This document shows, in pieces, positions 34,929 through 56,885 of a stretch of DNA of 64,000 nt. The position numbers and the translations under genes were made by a program. The DNA is taken from positions 9,959,422-10,023,421 of the forward strand of contig NC_043961.1 in NCBI RefSeq assembly GCF_902148855.1, in the 5' to 3' direction. The notes under the pieces are model-generated. The model ran no database searches and had not been told where the DNA came from. It was given only the letters and a program-made list of their open reading frames with translations. The stretch comes from Sphaeramia orbicularis. Lineage: Eukaryota; Chordata; Actinopteri; Kurtiformes; Apogonidae. The first letter of the stretch is position 1; each line of letters starts with the position of its first letter.

Positions 34929-35852
34929 GCGTGTGTGTGTTTGACTTACTGTGGTAGTCATGCCTGTAGTTCTGCATGTCTCTTGCAGCATCTTCAAATC
35001 TCCTAAACTTGTACTAGTAATAGAAAGAAGACAGATCATTTTATATGGAAAGAATGGATTATTTGTGGTGATATTTAAACAAACATTTCTCTATAACTAA
35101 ATACTAAAGTTATTTATCATCAACTATTATGACACTATTCGGTATATTTGCATTTTTTTGTGAAAATCAGGTATTTTCCTACATATAATTTACCAACTGT
35201 AGATGTTCATTAAAGCTCAGATAAATTCAAAGCTTATTACATCACAATGAAGAAAGAAGAAGCAAAATTGACTTTTTCACCCAAACCTATGATTAACTGG
35301 ACTACAAAACCAAAGGTGTATGACTACATGGGTTTAATCAGGTTCTATCTGGGAACGTTTATAAATTTACTGGATAAATACACTTCAACCAACCTATACA
35401 TGTGGAATTACCATATACATTAATAATCAACTAAACAGCACTTTGGTCAGTTATTTCCAATTCCTCTGATTAAAGTATATAAGATTTAGCACATTTAAGA
35501 ACATTAATCTGAGGCAGATGATTTCTAAAAGGCTGTAGCTCAGTGGAAACTGAGAAACATCTGAATGTATTAGTAGGAAGAGTGGGTCACATGGTATTTA
35601 ACAGTTTACATCTGTAGATGGTCATAGTATTAGGACTAGTATTAATACTAGTACTAATGCTAATATTAGTTCTAGTATTAGTACTAATAGTAGTATTAGT
35701 ATTAGTACTAGTACTAGTACTAGTACTACCCCCCGCCCCCGACTCACAGATCTGGACCTTGACCTGGGGCTGGTCCTGTCCGGTGGGTTCTGCTGGTCTT
35801 CGTGGTCCCAGGTGGAGTCATACTCACACGTATATTCATCTGTGGGCTCCAC
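32695..35852 (-). CDS. ogfr: Opioid growth factor receptor family protein
   Basis: The founding member binds the opioid peptide met-enkephalin at the nuclear envelope and restrains growth; this fish copy is placed by homology. Exons on the - strand: about 35852-35748, 35002-34950, 34659-34604, 34489-34408, 34327-34261, 34007-33859, 33138-32695, all with AG/GT boundaries. They encode EYTCEYDSTWDHEDQQNP, RFEDAARDMQNYRHDYH, RTGKPNLDFYLGRSPSLLMG, WYREYEALEYVHTYIQW, LFPLQEPGVNQQASVLTKAE, TTAKENLLKSYKLMLDFYGI, DRFEHLNK, HTHNNLRITRILKCLATLGY, LNYFIFAVRDKKQRRKLL and NYDRRDEFCVVSKKVQMKW, ending GPPTVP. The long repetitive tail of human OGFR is absent. The start is unclear: frame 35852 has no nearby ATG, and a possible ATG at 36024 (MKKRTEEEEEG) is one frame off. 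Several one-base breaks occur near 34460, 33080, 33025 and 32960. It could equally be named an ogfr-like paralogue. Confidence 0.8.
33190..33835. repeat. Dispersed repeat, copy 2, interrupted by a MITE
   Basis: The same sequence as 4085-4480 (blocks TAAACCCTGGTTT, CTCCAGTCCATTAT, GTCAGAGTTCGTACG, GACTTGAACATCCT, GACGTAAACAGA), in an ogfr-like intron. It is split at 33317 by a 197-bp inserted element. Confidence 0.75.
33319..33515. mobile_element. Tc1/mariner-type MITE nested in dispersed repeat
   Basis: Near-palindromic ends: CACTACAAACAAAAAGTTAA at the left and the inverted TTAACTTTTGTTTGTAGTG at the right, each bordered by TA. The interior is AT-rich and has no frame. Copy 1 of the surrounding repeat, at about 4227, gives the uninterrupted site, so this is a directly visible insertion. 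Confidence 0.85.
34836..34942. repeat. TG / TA dinucleotide microsatellite
   Basis: Compound (TG)n-(TA)n-(TG)n tract in an ogfr-like intron. It begins about 8 bp past the splice donor at 34950-34949. Confidence 0.9.
35618..35737. repeat. TAGTA-type simple repeat in ogfr-like intron 1
   Basis: About 120 bp of AGTATTAGTACTAGTACT-like units, directly beside the donor of the first recognised ogfr-like exon. The 149-codon frame starting here is translated repeat. Confidence 0.9.
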
Positions 35853-36291
35853 TTGTACTCTTCCTCCTCCTCGGACGCCGTGGCCTCTTACCTATCTGGT
35901 CCTCCCGGGCCCCCCCATGCCGTCCTGGACCCTCCTCCTCCTCGGACCCCTCGGCTCTCTTACCCACCCGTTCCTCCTGGAGCCCCCCTGGCCCCTCTTC
36001 CTCCTCCTCAGTTCTTTTCTTCATCTCTTCCTCCCTTCTGTCTCAGTTTGTACCGGACTGTAAATAAAGCCAGTCCGGCCAAAACCATCCGGATCAAGAA
36101 CCGCCATGGGATCCCCTGTCGGAGCCGAACCCACCCAGAATAGACCCAGCTGAAGAACCGACCCATCCCGGACTGTGCCGGTCTGTAAAGTCCTGACAGA
36201 CCAGACTGACTGGGTCTGAGTCTGTTTCACTTTCATTTAGGCTGAAAACTCCTCCTGTCACAGAAGTGAAACTGAAGTGAAACTAAGTATG

Positions 36292-36856
36292 AGAACCAAG
36301 ATTATCGTTAACGAAACGAAATGACGAAAACTAGAACTGTAAAAACATTTTCGTTAACTGAAATAAATAAAAACTATAATTAAAAGCAAAAAAGATAACT
36401 AACTGAAACTGTATTGTCTGCTTATAAACTAAACTAAAATATATAAAAATTATCGAAAAAAATTCCCTAGTTTTCGTCTTTGTCAATGACGGACTGATTC
36501 GAAATCGGTTTATTTAGCTAGCAGCACCATGCAGAACTTCATGGTCCGTCACTTGAGGTTTCCAGTCGTCTTCTGGGCCCACACTCTACCTGGAAACATG
36601 GAGACTAAAGTTGGGAGAAAACAGCAGAGTCCTGTCTGGGATTTATTTGAATACGACGGGCGAGGGAAGAGAAAAGTTATGAAAAAAAAATTAAAACTAA
36701 ACTAAAACTAAGCACTTAGAAGAAAAATGAAAACTGATAAAACTAGCAAACCTGCTCTAAAAACGAATTAAAACTAACTGGATTTGAGAAAAAAAAGTAA
36801 AAACTAAATAAAATTAACTAGAATGAAAAATCCAAAACTATTAGAACCTTGATGAG
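36292..36856. mobile_element. Non-autonomous interspersed element, possibly hAT
   Basis: An A-rich stretch (AAAACTAAACTAAAACTAAG and similar) is flanked on both sides by TGAGAACC, an 8-bp direct repeat, at about 36284 and 36853. The interior has no frame. The ends AAGATTATCGTTAACG and TAGAACCTTGA show only weak inverted similarity, so the family is uncertain. Confidence 0.5.
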
Positions 36857-37109
36857 AACCACAGTGAATGAAGGGGGGGTCCAGTACCACAGCAGCTAGA
36901 CACCCCCCCGCCCCCCCCACATACGTAATGAGGGGGGTCTTAATGGTTCAGTACCACATCAGTTAAACAGGGTTTATTTAGAAATAGAAACACTGAAAGA
37001 CTGTTTATCTGTAAAATATGTTCAATGAACTGAACATGAACTAGTTTGAATTAAAGATGTTGAATTATGAAGGTGAATCAGAATGAACTGAACTGACACA
37101 ACACTGACT

Positions 37110-37173
37110 ATTCTATTCTATTCTATTCTATTCTATTCTATTCTATTCTATTCTATTCTATTCTATTCTATTC
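37110..37173. repeat. TTCTA pentanucleotide microsatellite
   Basis: About twelve perfect TTCTA (or TCTAT) units in a row. Confidence 0.95.
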
Positions 37174-38267
37174 TGTTTATATGTGTACTTGTCCAGCCTT
37201 TGCCTTTTGTGCAGACTAGAACAGTTGAAGTTGAACAGTTGAACAGTTGTCAGTTCAGGTGGAATCAGACTGAAATGCTTTTTTCAGATGAGATCACTGA
37301 GTGGAAATAACAGATGTGAATGTCCACCATCTGATCTTCTATCATCTTGATCATTAATTCAGTTCTTTCAAAAGTAATACTGATGAACTGAATGGACTGG
37401 AACAGATCCATGAATGGACAGACAGTACATCCATATGTTCAGGCCTTTAATTATTGTCTTCTGAGTTTCATAAACAGACAGAGAACACAAGACCTTCAGT
37501 ATGTCCACAGTTATTCCATTTGGTCAAAGTTGACAAACAGCCCCCCCCCCAATACTGTAATACAGACATGACATTTATATACAGACTGACTGGTACAGGC
37601 CTCTGATTAATGAGAGGTTCATAAAATAATTAATCTAATTGAATCACAGGATCTCACAGGTTCTACTCCTTCAGCTGTGAAGTTCAAGCCTGCCTCTGTG
37701 ACACAGACACCACTCATCCATTTATGAACAAACTGATGTAACTCATGTATTTTCTGCTAAAGGTGTTTTTTGTTTTCTTTTTTTTTTTTTTTTTTTACAG
37801 TTGTAGTGTTTGTGTTTTATTTGAAGGTCCATTGTGTCTCCATGTGACCACTGTAATGACAGTCTTTATCTCCACTGCCATCACCTCATTGTCGCTGTAC
37901 AGATAAAATCATGTTTACAATGTATGTTCTCAGTTTGATGACACTTGGACAGATAAGTGTGTCTGTGAGGGGACATCCTGCTCTTAATGTCTTCCGGTGT
38001 CAGATAGTGGGACGTACCAGTCGTCCTGTAGATACCAGATGGACACAGCAGATAAGACGCCATCAGTACTTCATGGATGGAGTCGTTCAACTACTGCATC
38101 CTCATTAAAATGTCTCTTGTCCTTTGCTCAGATTGGAAAATAAACCGTTGAACTCATGTGTCTGTTTGGGACTTTATAAAGTTACTGTGGACGTTTATTC
38201 CAAACATACAATATGAAATGGACACAAACGGATGGACAATAATACTGATGCACGTCCCTGTGCAGGC

Positions 38268-38350
38268 ACTGAGCGGACTCTGAGTGGGGACACTATTGTC
38301 TCTGGGGGGACACTGTTGTCTGTGGGGGGACACTATTGTCTCTGGGGGGA
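38268..38350. repeat. 23-bp GGGGACACTATTGTCTC repeat
   Basis: Three to four near-identical units of GGGGGACACTATTGTCTCTG. The unit is partly self-complementary around ACACTATTGT. Confidence 0.8.
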
Positions 38351-38766
38351 CTCCTTTGAAAAGGGGACAATGGGCAGCAGGTCTATATAATTTTGCACAA
38401 ACTCTTCCAGACAAACATTCCTTTTGAGTTTGTATCGTTATATTTAGGAGTTCTAACAGAAAATATCTCTAATGACTAATATTTTTTTCAGATTTTAAAA
38501 ACTGCCTGTAGGAAAAGTCATAAGAAGGAAGTGGGTAAAACTAGAAACACCTCCAGTGGATTTACACCATTTATGGCATTTTTAAGATGGAAACAATTAC
38601 TTTTACAATAAGATGACAACAAGGTCTGTTTATGAACAGATGGGACAGATGGACCAGATCTGTCCCACCAGTTTGTCCATCGTTTGTCTAAGACCATGTC
38701 TGATGTCCATTTCACCCCCTTTTTTTCCTTTTAAACCCTTTTGTATTGATGCTTTCTATTTAATTA

Positions 38767-38783
38767 ATAACAACAACAACAAC

Positions 38784-38821
<38 letters not shown>

Positions 38822-38880
38822 ATCAGTTTTATATAGCGCTTTTCTAAGTACTCAAAGACGCATTACAATAAACAACCAAG
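38767..38880. repeat. AAC/AAT microsatellite joined to an interspersed repeat end
   Basis: (AAC)n(AAT)n followed by TATATAGCGCTTTTCTAAGT, a sequence type common at the ends of short interspersed fish elements. Confidence 0.6.
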
Positions 38881-40589
38881 GGACAAACATACATCCAACG
38901 GGTAAGCAGATACAAAGTTAATGCTAAATGGTAATCGAAGAACAAATACAGAGACAAATACTGACAAAAGAAAAAAACACACAAAAGAAGGTAGGTGAGA
39001 GTGGAGGAGGTTGAGCAGGCAGTCAGTTTTCAAATGATGTTTTGAAGAGGTGGGATTTTTATTTATTTATTTATTTATTTTAAATATCACAAATGTTCAC
39101 CCCAGTGTTCCTGTTCTAGGGGCTTTAGTTCTTAGTTCTGTATAAATTCTGTCTTTGGTTTGGCAGACAGAGGACCAATCATCCTATTATTTTTTTGCCT
39201 AATTTATTTTTGTCAGAGAATAAATATTGGATTTCCCCAAGTGAATGTCAACAGAAGGTCCAGTGTAGATGGAAAATGTTCCAGAGTAAAAGACTGATCA
39301 GTCTAATTATAGACATGATCTTTATCATTAGTTTGAACTCATCTAGAAATAAGAACAGTTGTATTATTTACTACGTATCTATGGATGAAGTGTTAGTGCA
39401 TGAGCCTTGTTCATCTAGAACACTGTGTCCAGACTAAAAACAAAGTTTGAATACTTTTACAGCTGTAAATACCATTATTTCAGTGAACACATTATACATG
39501 AACAACATCGATCAAAGCTCATTTTCTTCCACCTGTCAGTCACATCTGTGGAACAGTGAATGTATGTAGGTTTTTAGTGTGATTTGAAGAAAACTGTGAA
39601 GTGACAGGACAAACGTTGCGTTCAGGATGTTCACCTCTGATGGTTGGCCACTCCAGCTCTTCTTCGGTCAGAATAAATAAACTCTATCCAACCTGGGAAA
39701 ATGTTTCCTGCTTTGACTGTGTTTGTACTTTTCTATTTGTCTGTTTCTGTCAAACTAAGGCTAAGTGTTGAAACCTGTGATAATATGAGTGTCCACTGGG
39801 GGTGTCGGCTTCAAAAGGGACTCCGTGAACATAGAACCCTGTGTTCATCCTGTTGAACCCTGGGCTGTTTGTTTCCAGTAGGAGTCATTTGAATGTGACA
39901 CAAAACAATGGGTTTGTCGGTAACAGAAGCTTCATTCATATAAAACCCAGTTCTGAGCAGAAAACAGCCACTGTATAACATACAACATACATAAAACATA
40001 CAATATATAACATACATATAATATACACAGTCACTGCCTCCGAATGGAAACTTTATTTGTGCTCTACTTTGTGTCGTTCAGTGAGTTTAAATGGTACAGA
40101 AATAAAACTTGTACTGTTGGATCTGTTTAATGTTAGTTTAGCGCTTGTTTGTCACATTGGTTTTTCATTTTATGAACTCATTACTAACCCTTTAAACTCT
40201 TCTTTCGAGTGTGTTCTGTTTCTGACAGTTGGTTTGGTTGAGTCTGTAGCTGATGTTTTGGTTTTGTGGATGTATACATCATGTACATCGCTACAAGTGT
40301 TGTGTAGCATTACGATGGCAACACGCCCTCAGGTACTGAGGGCATCTGGGCTTCAGAGGCTAAAGTGGACACCTTTACAGTTGAAGTGAACATGTGGGCA
40401 TAAAAGGACACTTTGGTCTGTTTGTAACGTCTTCATGTACACAAACTAAACCCTTATATAACTCAGCTTTTTTGTGATGTAAAACTGCAACATTCTGTTT
40501 CATAAAGGGCGTAGCTACGGTGATGGACAGGGCAGAACCTTGTGTGTCAGCCATGATGAGGTAGGAGTAATCCAATCTGATACCAAGTA

Positions 40590-40676
40590 AATACAGGGCT
40601 AGTATTGCCGATACTGACACTCACCCTGGTATCGATGCTATCGAGTTTTCAATCGATATGCCCAGCCCTCCATAAC
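40590..40676. repeat. Interspersed repeat fragment
   Basis: The stretch containing GGTATCGATGCTATCGAG and ATCGATATGCCCAGCCCT resembles a widespread fish repeat end. The family is not determinable from this copy. Confidence 0.45.
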
Positions 40677-41499
40677 AGGCAGCTCTGCCATAGTTGAGTT
40701 CAGTGACTGACACATTCTGTCCTGATGTTTGTGGTCCTTAATTAACTGATGTGACTTGGCTGCAGAAGCTAATGTTAGCATTAATTATACGATCTGTCTG
40801 TTATGATGCTAATTAGCTCCATTATTTCACAACTTTGACATCACTACTATTAAGCACAACTGTATGTGTTGATATTTAATAAGTAACTGGAGTAATTTGA
40901 TGTAATTTATTCTTAGTTTTAGCCGATGTGGTCAGTGTTTCCAGTAGGTTCTGGGTTCATCCTTCTCTCTTCTCTAACTCCACCCTGTGTTTCCATTAAA
41001 CTATCATAACATCCACCTTGAGGATCCAGGCCTGTAGTTTCCAAACCAGTGGGTGATAATACGCTGTGTATGTGCTCTACATATTGTATGGCTGGTGATT
41101 TATAGACATAATGATTAACCTGACATGTACGTTTATTTATTATGCACAATTACCTCTTGTTGAACTGTATTCCATGCAGAGTAATGAGTAGTTTTCCCAC
41201 GGCTCATCTCACTTAACCTTTTGTCCTCTGGATGCAGCATGATATACTTCAGAGTGCACTTACACACATAATTAGATAAGAGTAGAAGTATATGTATGAT
41301 CCTTTATTACTGAAATAATCATTATGCTAGTTATGCAGTAGACTAGTGCATTGACCTGTGAGGAACCCCAGGTTCTAGATGTGGTGGTTTTGATGCTGGG
41401 GAAAGCTGACTTATGGGAAAAGATGTGAGTCTATATTTTATAAGTACTGATACAGAAATTAATTGGTAAATCACTATAGTGAGAGTGAGAGTTGGGGGT

Positions 41500-42140
41500 A
41501 CTTGGATAAAAAGTCTATTTCAGGGGGGTAGTCCACTGTAAAAAGTCTATTTCAGGGGGTACTCCACTGTAAAAAGTCTACTTCAGGGGGTAGTCTGCTG
41601 TATAAAGTATAAAGTCTATTTCAGGGGGTACTCCACTGTAAAAACTGTATTTAAGGGGATAGTCCGCTGTAAAAAGTCTATTTCAGGGGGTACTCCACTG
41701 TGAAAGGTCTATTTCAGGGGGTACTCCACTGTAAAAGGTCTATTTCAGGGGTAGTCCACTGTAAAAAGTCTATTTCAGGGGGTACTCCACTGTAAAAAGT
41801 CTATTTCAGGGATAGTCCGCTGTAAAAAAAAGTCTATTTTAGGGGGTACTCCACTGTAAAAAGTCTATTTCAGGGGTAGTCCACTGTTTAAAGGTCTATT
41901 TCAGGGAGTACTCCACTGCAAAAAGTCTATTTCAGGGGGTAGTCTGCAGTAAAAAGTCTATTTTAGGGGTACTCCACTGTGAAAAGTCTATTTCAGGGGT
42001 AGTCCACTGTTTAAAGCTCTATTTCAGGGGGTAGTCCACTGTAAAAAGTCTATTTAAGGGGGTACTCCGCTGTAAAAAGTCAATTTCAGGGGGTAGTCCA
42101 CTGTAAAAAGTCTATTTTAGGGGGTACTCCGCTGTAAAAA
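41500..42140. repeat. 31-bp minisatellite upstream of kcnk15
   Basis: About twenty imperfect units built from AGTCTATTTCAGGGGGTACT plus CCACTGTAAAA, ending about 365 bp before the kcnk15 start codon. Units alternate between GTACTCC and GTAGTCC. There is no coding capacity. Confidence 0.92.
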
Positions 42141-42504
42141 GTTGGAGAATCACTGGGTTATGTCCACCTTTAAACATGTGGAGGACACTTGTCATGTGGG
42201 ACAGGACGTGAGCCCCTTTAATGAGGTCAGACACGCCCCCTCCTCAGACTCCAGGTGTTGACAGGAGCTCAGGTGACTGGTCCAGACACGCGCGCATCCG
42301 TGCCGTTCCATCAATAAGGCGCTAATTGAACAGGCTTCAGTTTCAACACGCAAACTGTGGAGGGTTCTGTTGTAACCCTAGGAGGGCAGCACACCAACCG
42401 GACTAACCCGGTCTAACCCGAACCAGGTCTAACCCTAACCCTACCCCTGACCCTCCTATTCCTGTATGAGGACCAGTCCCGCTCCGCGCGCCCCGGAGCC
42501 CAGG

Positions 42505-52465
<9,961 letters not shown>

Positions 52466-52503
52466 TGCTCTGACCTTTGATCTCACATGTCTAAACAACC
52501 TTT

Positions 52504-53022
52504 TGCCGCGTTTCCACTATGTGGTGTCGACTCGACTCTGCCTTTTTGCGTTTCCATTATGAAAAAGGACCTGGAATCTGGTACCCGGTACTAGTTTTTT
52601 GGTATCACCTCCGCCGAGGTTCCAAGACTGGGGAACAGATACTAAAATGTGACGTGTAAACACTGCAGACTACTGATTGGTCAGAGAGTCGTCTCTGTGA
52701 CCTGCCGTTTTACAAAAAACAAATGTGGAAGTTTACAGTAAATATAGCGGTAGGTTAATCCACATGACAGCCAGTAAAACTACACCATGGTTTGTCAAGG
52801 AGGTTCAGACGTAAAAATTCAGCGTGAGCTTGACGAGATGACACGCAACGAGCGAGTTTATCAGCAACTCTCGACACAGAAGTAACGTGTCGCATCGCTA
52901 TGACGTCCAGGTACTGTAAAGTCGGTAGTATCCTGTGATGGAAACGGTCTACAGGAATAGGACCTGGTACCCGAGTAGAGCCGAGCTGAGTCAAGCCAAT
53001 TCCACATAGTGGAAACGCGGCA
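52504..53022. mobile_element. MITE in the kcnk15 3' UTR
   Basis: Terminal inverted repeats TGCCGCGTTTCCACTATGTG and CACATAGTGGAAACGCGGCA enclose about 0.5 kb with subterminal CTCGACTC and inverted GGTACC-type blocks. It is non-coding and matches a common teleost MITE style; I cannot assign the superfamily from the flanks. It lies between the stop and the likely poly(A) signal, so it should be part of the mRNA. Confidence 0.8.
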
Positions 53023-53176
53023 TTAGTCTCAGACGTTCGTTCAGGTCAGATCCTCCTGGTTTGTGGAACAGACTCTTATCGGCTTTACTCTGAAATAATA
53101 AGAATCAGATCAAATACAGTTTGTATATTTTTATACAGTGGTTATGTTTAAAAAGTATGTACATGTGAATGTAAAG

Positions 53177-53182
53177 AATAAA
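53177..53182 (+). terminator. kcnk15: kcnk15 polyadenylation signal
   Basis: AATAAA about 710 bp after the stop codon and 155 bp past the MITE. No earlier AATAAA is seen in the 3' flank. Confidence 0.6.
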
Positions 53183-53686
53183 GTTATTTCTGAATACCAA
53201 AGTTTATCTATTAATGTCCCTGTGTTTGTGTAAAACTTAGCGATATGGTCAAAAATGTAATTGAACAAATAAATACATTAATCAATAAAATAAATCCTAT
53301 CATATCAGTCAGTTTCTATCATTTATTAAGGACCACACCAAAACACAGGTATTAACAGTGTCATTTTTATTTTTTTAGAAAAAGTAAGAACTTTATGGGA
53401 ATAAACATATAAAATATGAGGGGAACAGTCCTTCCTGACATTATTCAGTGAAGGTTTCACACAGACTCAGTTCTGGATCGAGCTCAAATTATAAAGTTAC
53501 TCATAGATGGACGTCCAGGGTTCAGCAGGGACTTTATTTCATGAGGCAAAATTAGAAATTTTCACCAGTATGGTTTCAACTTTATCAAAGTTTATTATTA
53601 AAATATGTTTTTTTCTTTGGTGTGACTCCAAACCTCCTTCATATTAATTATAACAATAAATATCAAATGATTATTTGTCTCAAGTT

Positions 53687-54224
53687 TAACCCTTTCATGC
53701 ATGACGTCCATATTTGTGGACACATAGTTTAAGCTCACTTTCCAAAGGTTGTAAAGGCAATATTGTCCAAACCACATGGGGGCAGTCTCTATAGACTCTA
53801 AGCAACACAATGAAAAAAAGTATCATCTTAGTTTTAGAATTTGGACTGCTCTGTGATCTCATAAAGTTAACCTCCTAAGACCCAGCTATGGGTTTTCTGT
53901 CCACGTTTGTGGACAAGAGTTCTACAGCTTTATAAAAAAAAAAAAAAGTCCACCGCAAAGGACATTCCATAAAAATTGTAAAAAAAAATGCATCTGAAAA
54001 AATGGTTGCATCATGATGTTTCCAGTATAGGAAATTGTTTAATTAAAAAAAGCCAAATCTTGTACATTCCTGGGTCTCAGGAGGTTAAATATCTTCTTAA
54101 TAAAACCATATTTGAAAAAAATCAAAATGCATGTCAACTTTTGCCTAATTTTGTGTAATAAAATCAATCTAAAAAAAAAAATCTAGATACTTTTTTTTTC
54201 ATAATTCATGCATGAAAGGGGTTA
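53687..54224. mobile_element. Inverted-repeat element with nested MITE
   Basis: Ends TAACCCTTTCATGCATGA and TTCATGCATGAAAGGGGTTA are inverted copies. The interior is AT-rich and interrupted by a second element at 53871-54084. No transposase. Confidence 0.75.
53871..54084. mobile_element. TTAA-flanked MITE
   Basis: Inverted ends CCTCCTAAGACCCAG and CTGGGTCTCAGGAGG are bordered by TTAA on both sides (53867-53870 and 54085-54088). TTAA target duplication is typical of piggyBac and Kolobok elements. It is inserted within 53687-54224. Confidence 0.8.
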
Positions 54225-54298
54225 CAAACAAATTGAAAGAAAAAAAAAAAACAGAAGATACCCTTGAGGTTTTAAAGGGTAGAACCGGTTAGAACATT

Positions 54299-54299
<1 letters not shown>

Positions 54300-54335
<36 letters not shown>
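54300..54335. repeat. AAT trinucleotide microsatellite
   Basis: Twelve consecutive TAA/AAT units. Confidence 0.95.
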
Positions 54336-54337
<2 letters not shown>

Positions 54338-54339
54338 CA

Positions 54340-56615
54340 ACAACAACTATGTCTACGCATGTGCTGATGTCATCATAAACTCATTTCACCCATGATAAGT
54401 AAATGGGGGAAATTTTTTTTTTTTTTAAATTCATAATAAATCTGAACGTTGACCTACTTTTCCCAAAATGTAATCACATCTAGTCTGTTTCACTGATAAT
54501 CTATAAACCCAATTAGATCTGAATTCAACCAGTCGTTTTGCTGTTAAAGTGTAAACGAACAAATAAAATGAACCTCCCTTTGGGGGCGGGGCAATAATGA
54601 TCCTGATAGTGGTATGAGCCAGCCCTGTGTGTGTCTGTGTGTATATGTGTGTGTGCTCCTTCAGATCACTGAAGGCTGTTTGGGTGAATATTCTCCATGT
54701 CAGGTGTTCTGTAGCCCCGTCACCTGTGACCTTGCCTTCTTCCTCCTCTGCTGTCATCAGACTCCTCTCATAGGAGCCCCCCCTCTTGGCCAGATTCCCT
54801 CGGTAATGGTTCCATCCCCTGGAGCTTTGAGCAGTGTTAAACTCCAGATGCATAGAGCGGTGTTTGTTGAAGCTGTGGTTTCCAGAGCGTGTCCACTGTG
54901 ATGAATGAGGACGTCAAGAAGGATGAAGTTCTGAGCAGTTAAAGCCATTAATAAGAATTACTAATATCTCCAACGGACTGTTTGATTGTTGGCTTTTCTT
55001 TCTTAAATGTGATTTAGTCACATTGTTTTTCTGTTAGTACTGATACAAAGGGAACTTTTTTTCATCCTATTCTAATATAAAGAATGAAATTGTGATATGA
55101 AAATGGGACATATTTTGTTCTTTGTAAAAGACAATACAGTGATAAACTAAGGTTTAGGCTCCAGTGGTTTAATGTCATCCATTTTAACCATGTTATTTAA
55201 CCCTGAAACAGCTACTTAGGTGGTAATCTTTTAAATGAAAATAACTCTACCTTTAGCCTTTTCACCATTTATAGAATAATGCCCTATTTATGAAGCATTT
55301 TTCAGCTCAAATCCATTATTTTCCTACATTCCTACAAAGGGTTGTCTGGGGGTACGGATAGAAACCCTCACCCAGGGATAAATGCGGTCTGCCTGTCAGT
55401 TCTCCCCAAATTTTGCAAGGTCACCTGGGTCCGGCCAATTGGTACTTGGCATTTATTGACATCACGAGGTCACATGACGCGGTACACCAGGTAGCGTTTC
55501 CCCTGTTATCACTATTATCACCAGTGGTGGTTCAACCAGATGTAGTGTGAACACTGGAGGGAATTGGTTTACATGGACGCGGTTAGCCGCGTTAGCCTAG
55601 CCGCAGCCCATTGATCTATATGGATGCGGCTAGTCACTTATTTTGATAGTATTGATCCCGTTTCCATAAAAATATGCCGTCTAAGTGTTATCCACAGCTG
55701 AATGTTCATACTTGTTAGCTTTGAGTCATGGTACTGAATGCATGGGTCGGCCAGTTTCTGTCCTTATTTAATACGTAGGCCTACTTAGTGTAGAAAAAAT
55801 CCTTCACACAAGGATCTTCTGATTACCCCAGAAATGTGCGGTGTCGTGTATGATTTCTACTCCCATGTTATTTTTGTACTTCCGGTGTTTTCGCACATGT
55901 GCACTATGTGGGTAAATTAGTTCCAGGATGCAGCGTACTGGTTTTACGCATGAATTATTTTGACCCCATTGACTGTGTAGTTTTGAACATCCACATACAG
56001 TGACATTTATTCCAGTAAATATTAAATAAACAACGGTAAATTCAGTATGACAGGTGTCACTACCAGATGTTTACATACTAAAGAATGTGGTTGCTCCTTA
56101 GTGGGTAAAAAAAATATGGGGGTAAAACTTGTCCAGGGGCACCGAGCACACACCTTCTTTTGTAAAATAGTCTAACTATTATGTATTCTACATATGTAGA
56201 ATCAGTCTAATGCACCACTGATGATTTTTTGTATCAAATGTATGATGTGGCGGTAAGGTTTTGCCGCGGTGGTATGCTTTGGCAAAAACCTTCCCAGTGA
56301 AAACACTGACTCACACATACTGGTTTTGGCTTCACCCACATCCAAATGTTTCCAAACTCTGATGCACTTTCTAGACACATGGATTCACTTCTGTAAAATA
56401 CCCAGGCAGTGTGGGTAATGAACTGTTGGTGGGCAGAGCTTAGGTTTTGCAGACTCTGTCAATCCTGTTTGTTTTGCCAAAGTGGTTATTGAATCCAAAT
56501 GTTAATATTGTGTTGAATTGTGTGTTCAGTTGTATAACTGACCCATTGAATGGACTGATTCACTGTCTGCTTTACTTTAATGTATGGAACCAGTTTAAAT
56601 CAAATGTTCAGTCTG
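54340..56615. other. Intergenic DNA without recognised genes
   Basis: No conserved coding frame on either strand. The complex, less AT-rich part at 55340-55640 (GGTCACCTGGGTCCGGCC and neighbours) may be repeat-derived, but I cannot name it. Confidence 0.5.
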
Positions 56616-56617
56616 TT

Positions 56618-56775
56618 CCTCTGTCTCCTAGAGCTGGTCCTGGTCTTCTGGTCTCTGTCTGCTAGAGCTGGTCCTGGTCTTCTGGTCTCTGTCTCCTAGA
56701 GCTGGTCCTGGTCTTCTGGTCTCTGTCTGCTAGAGCTGGTCCTGGTCTTCTGGTCTCTGTCTCCTAGAGCTGATC
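56618..56775. repeat. 34-bp minisatellite
   Basis: About four and a half units of CTCTGTCTCCTAGAGCTGGT plus CCTGGTCTTCTGGT, with a diverged partial unit at 56837-56885. Confidence 0.9.
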
Positions 56776-56885
56776 CTGGTACTGGTCCTGCAAAACAAAT
56801 CTACCCATGGGTATAAATAAAGTAACCTTGAACCTTGGTCTTCTGGTGTCTGTCTCTTAGAGCTGACCCTGGTCTTCTGGTCTCC

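Larger units (their letters stand above)
36857..41430. other. Intergenic DNA between ogfr-like and kcnk15
   Basis: No host gene recognised on either strand. It contains poly-C tracts near 36902, a TTCTA pentanucleotide at 37110-37173, a 23-bp repeat at 38268-38350, a GTT/ATT-type microsatellite at 38767-38820 and short interspersed repeats. Open frames here are short and unconserved. Confidence 0.6.

Noticed and set aside
35802-36143. + strand Pro/Ser-rich frames of 113 and 149 codons
   Set aside because: Opposite strand of the acidic ogfr-like N-terminal exon and the TAGTA repeat; no independent support.
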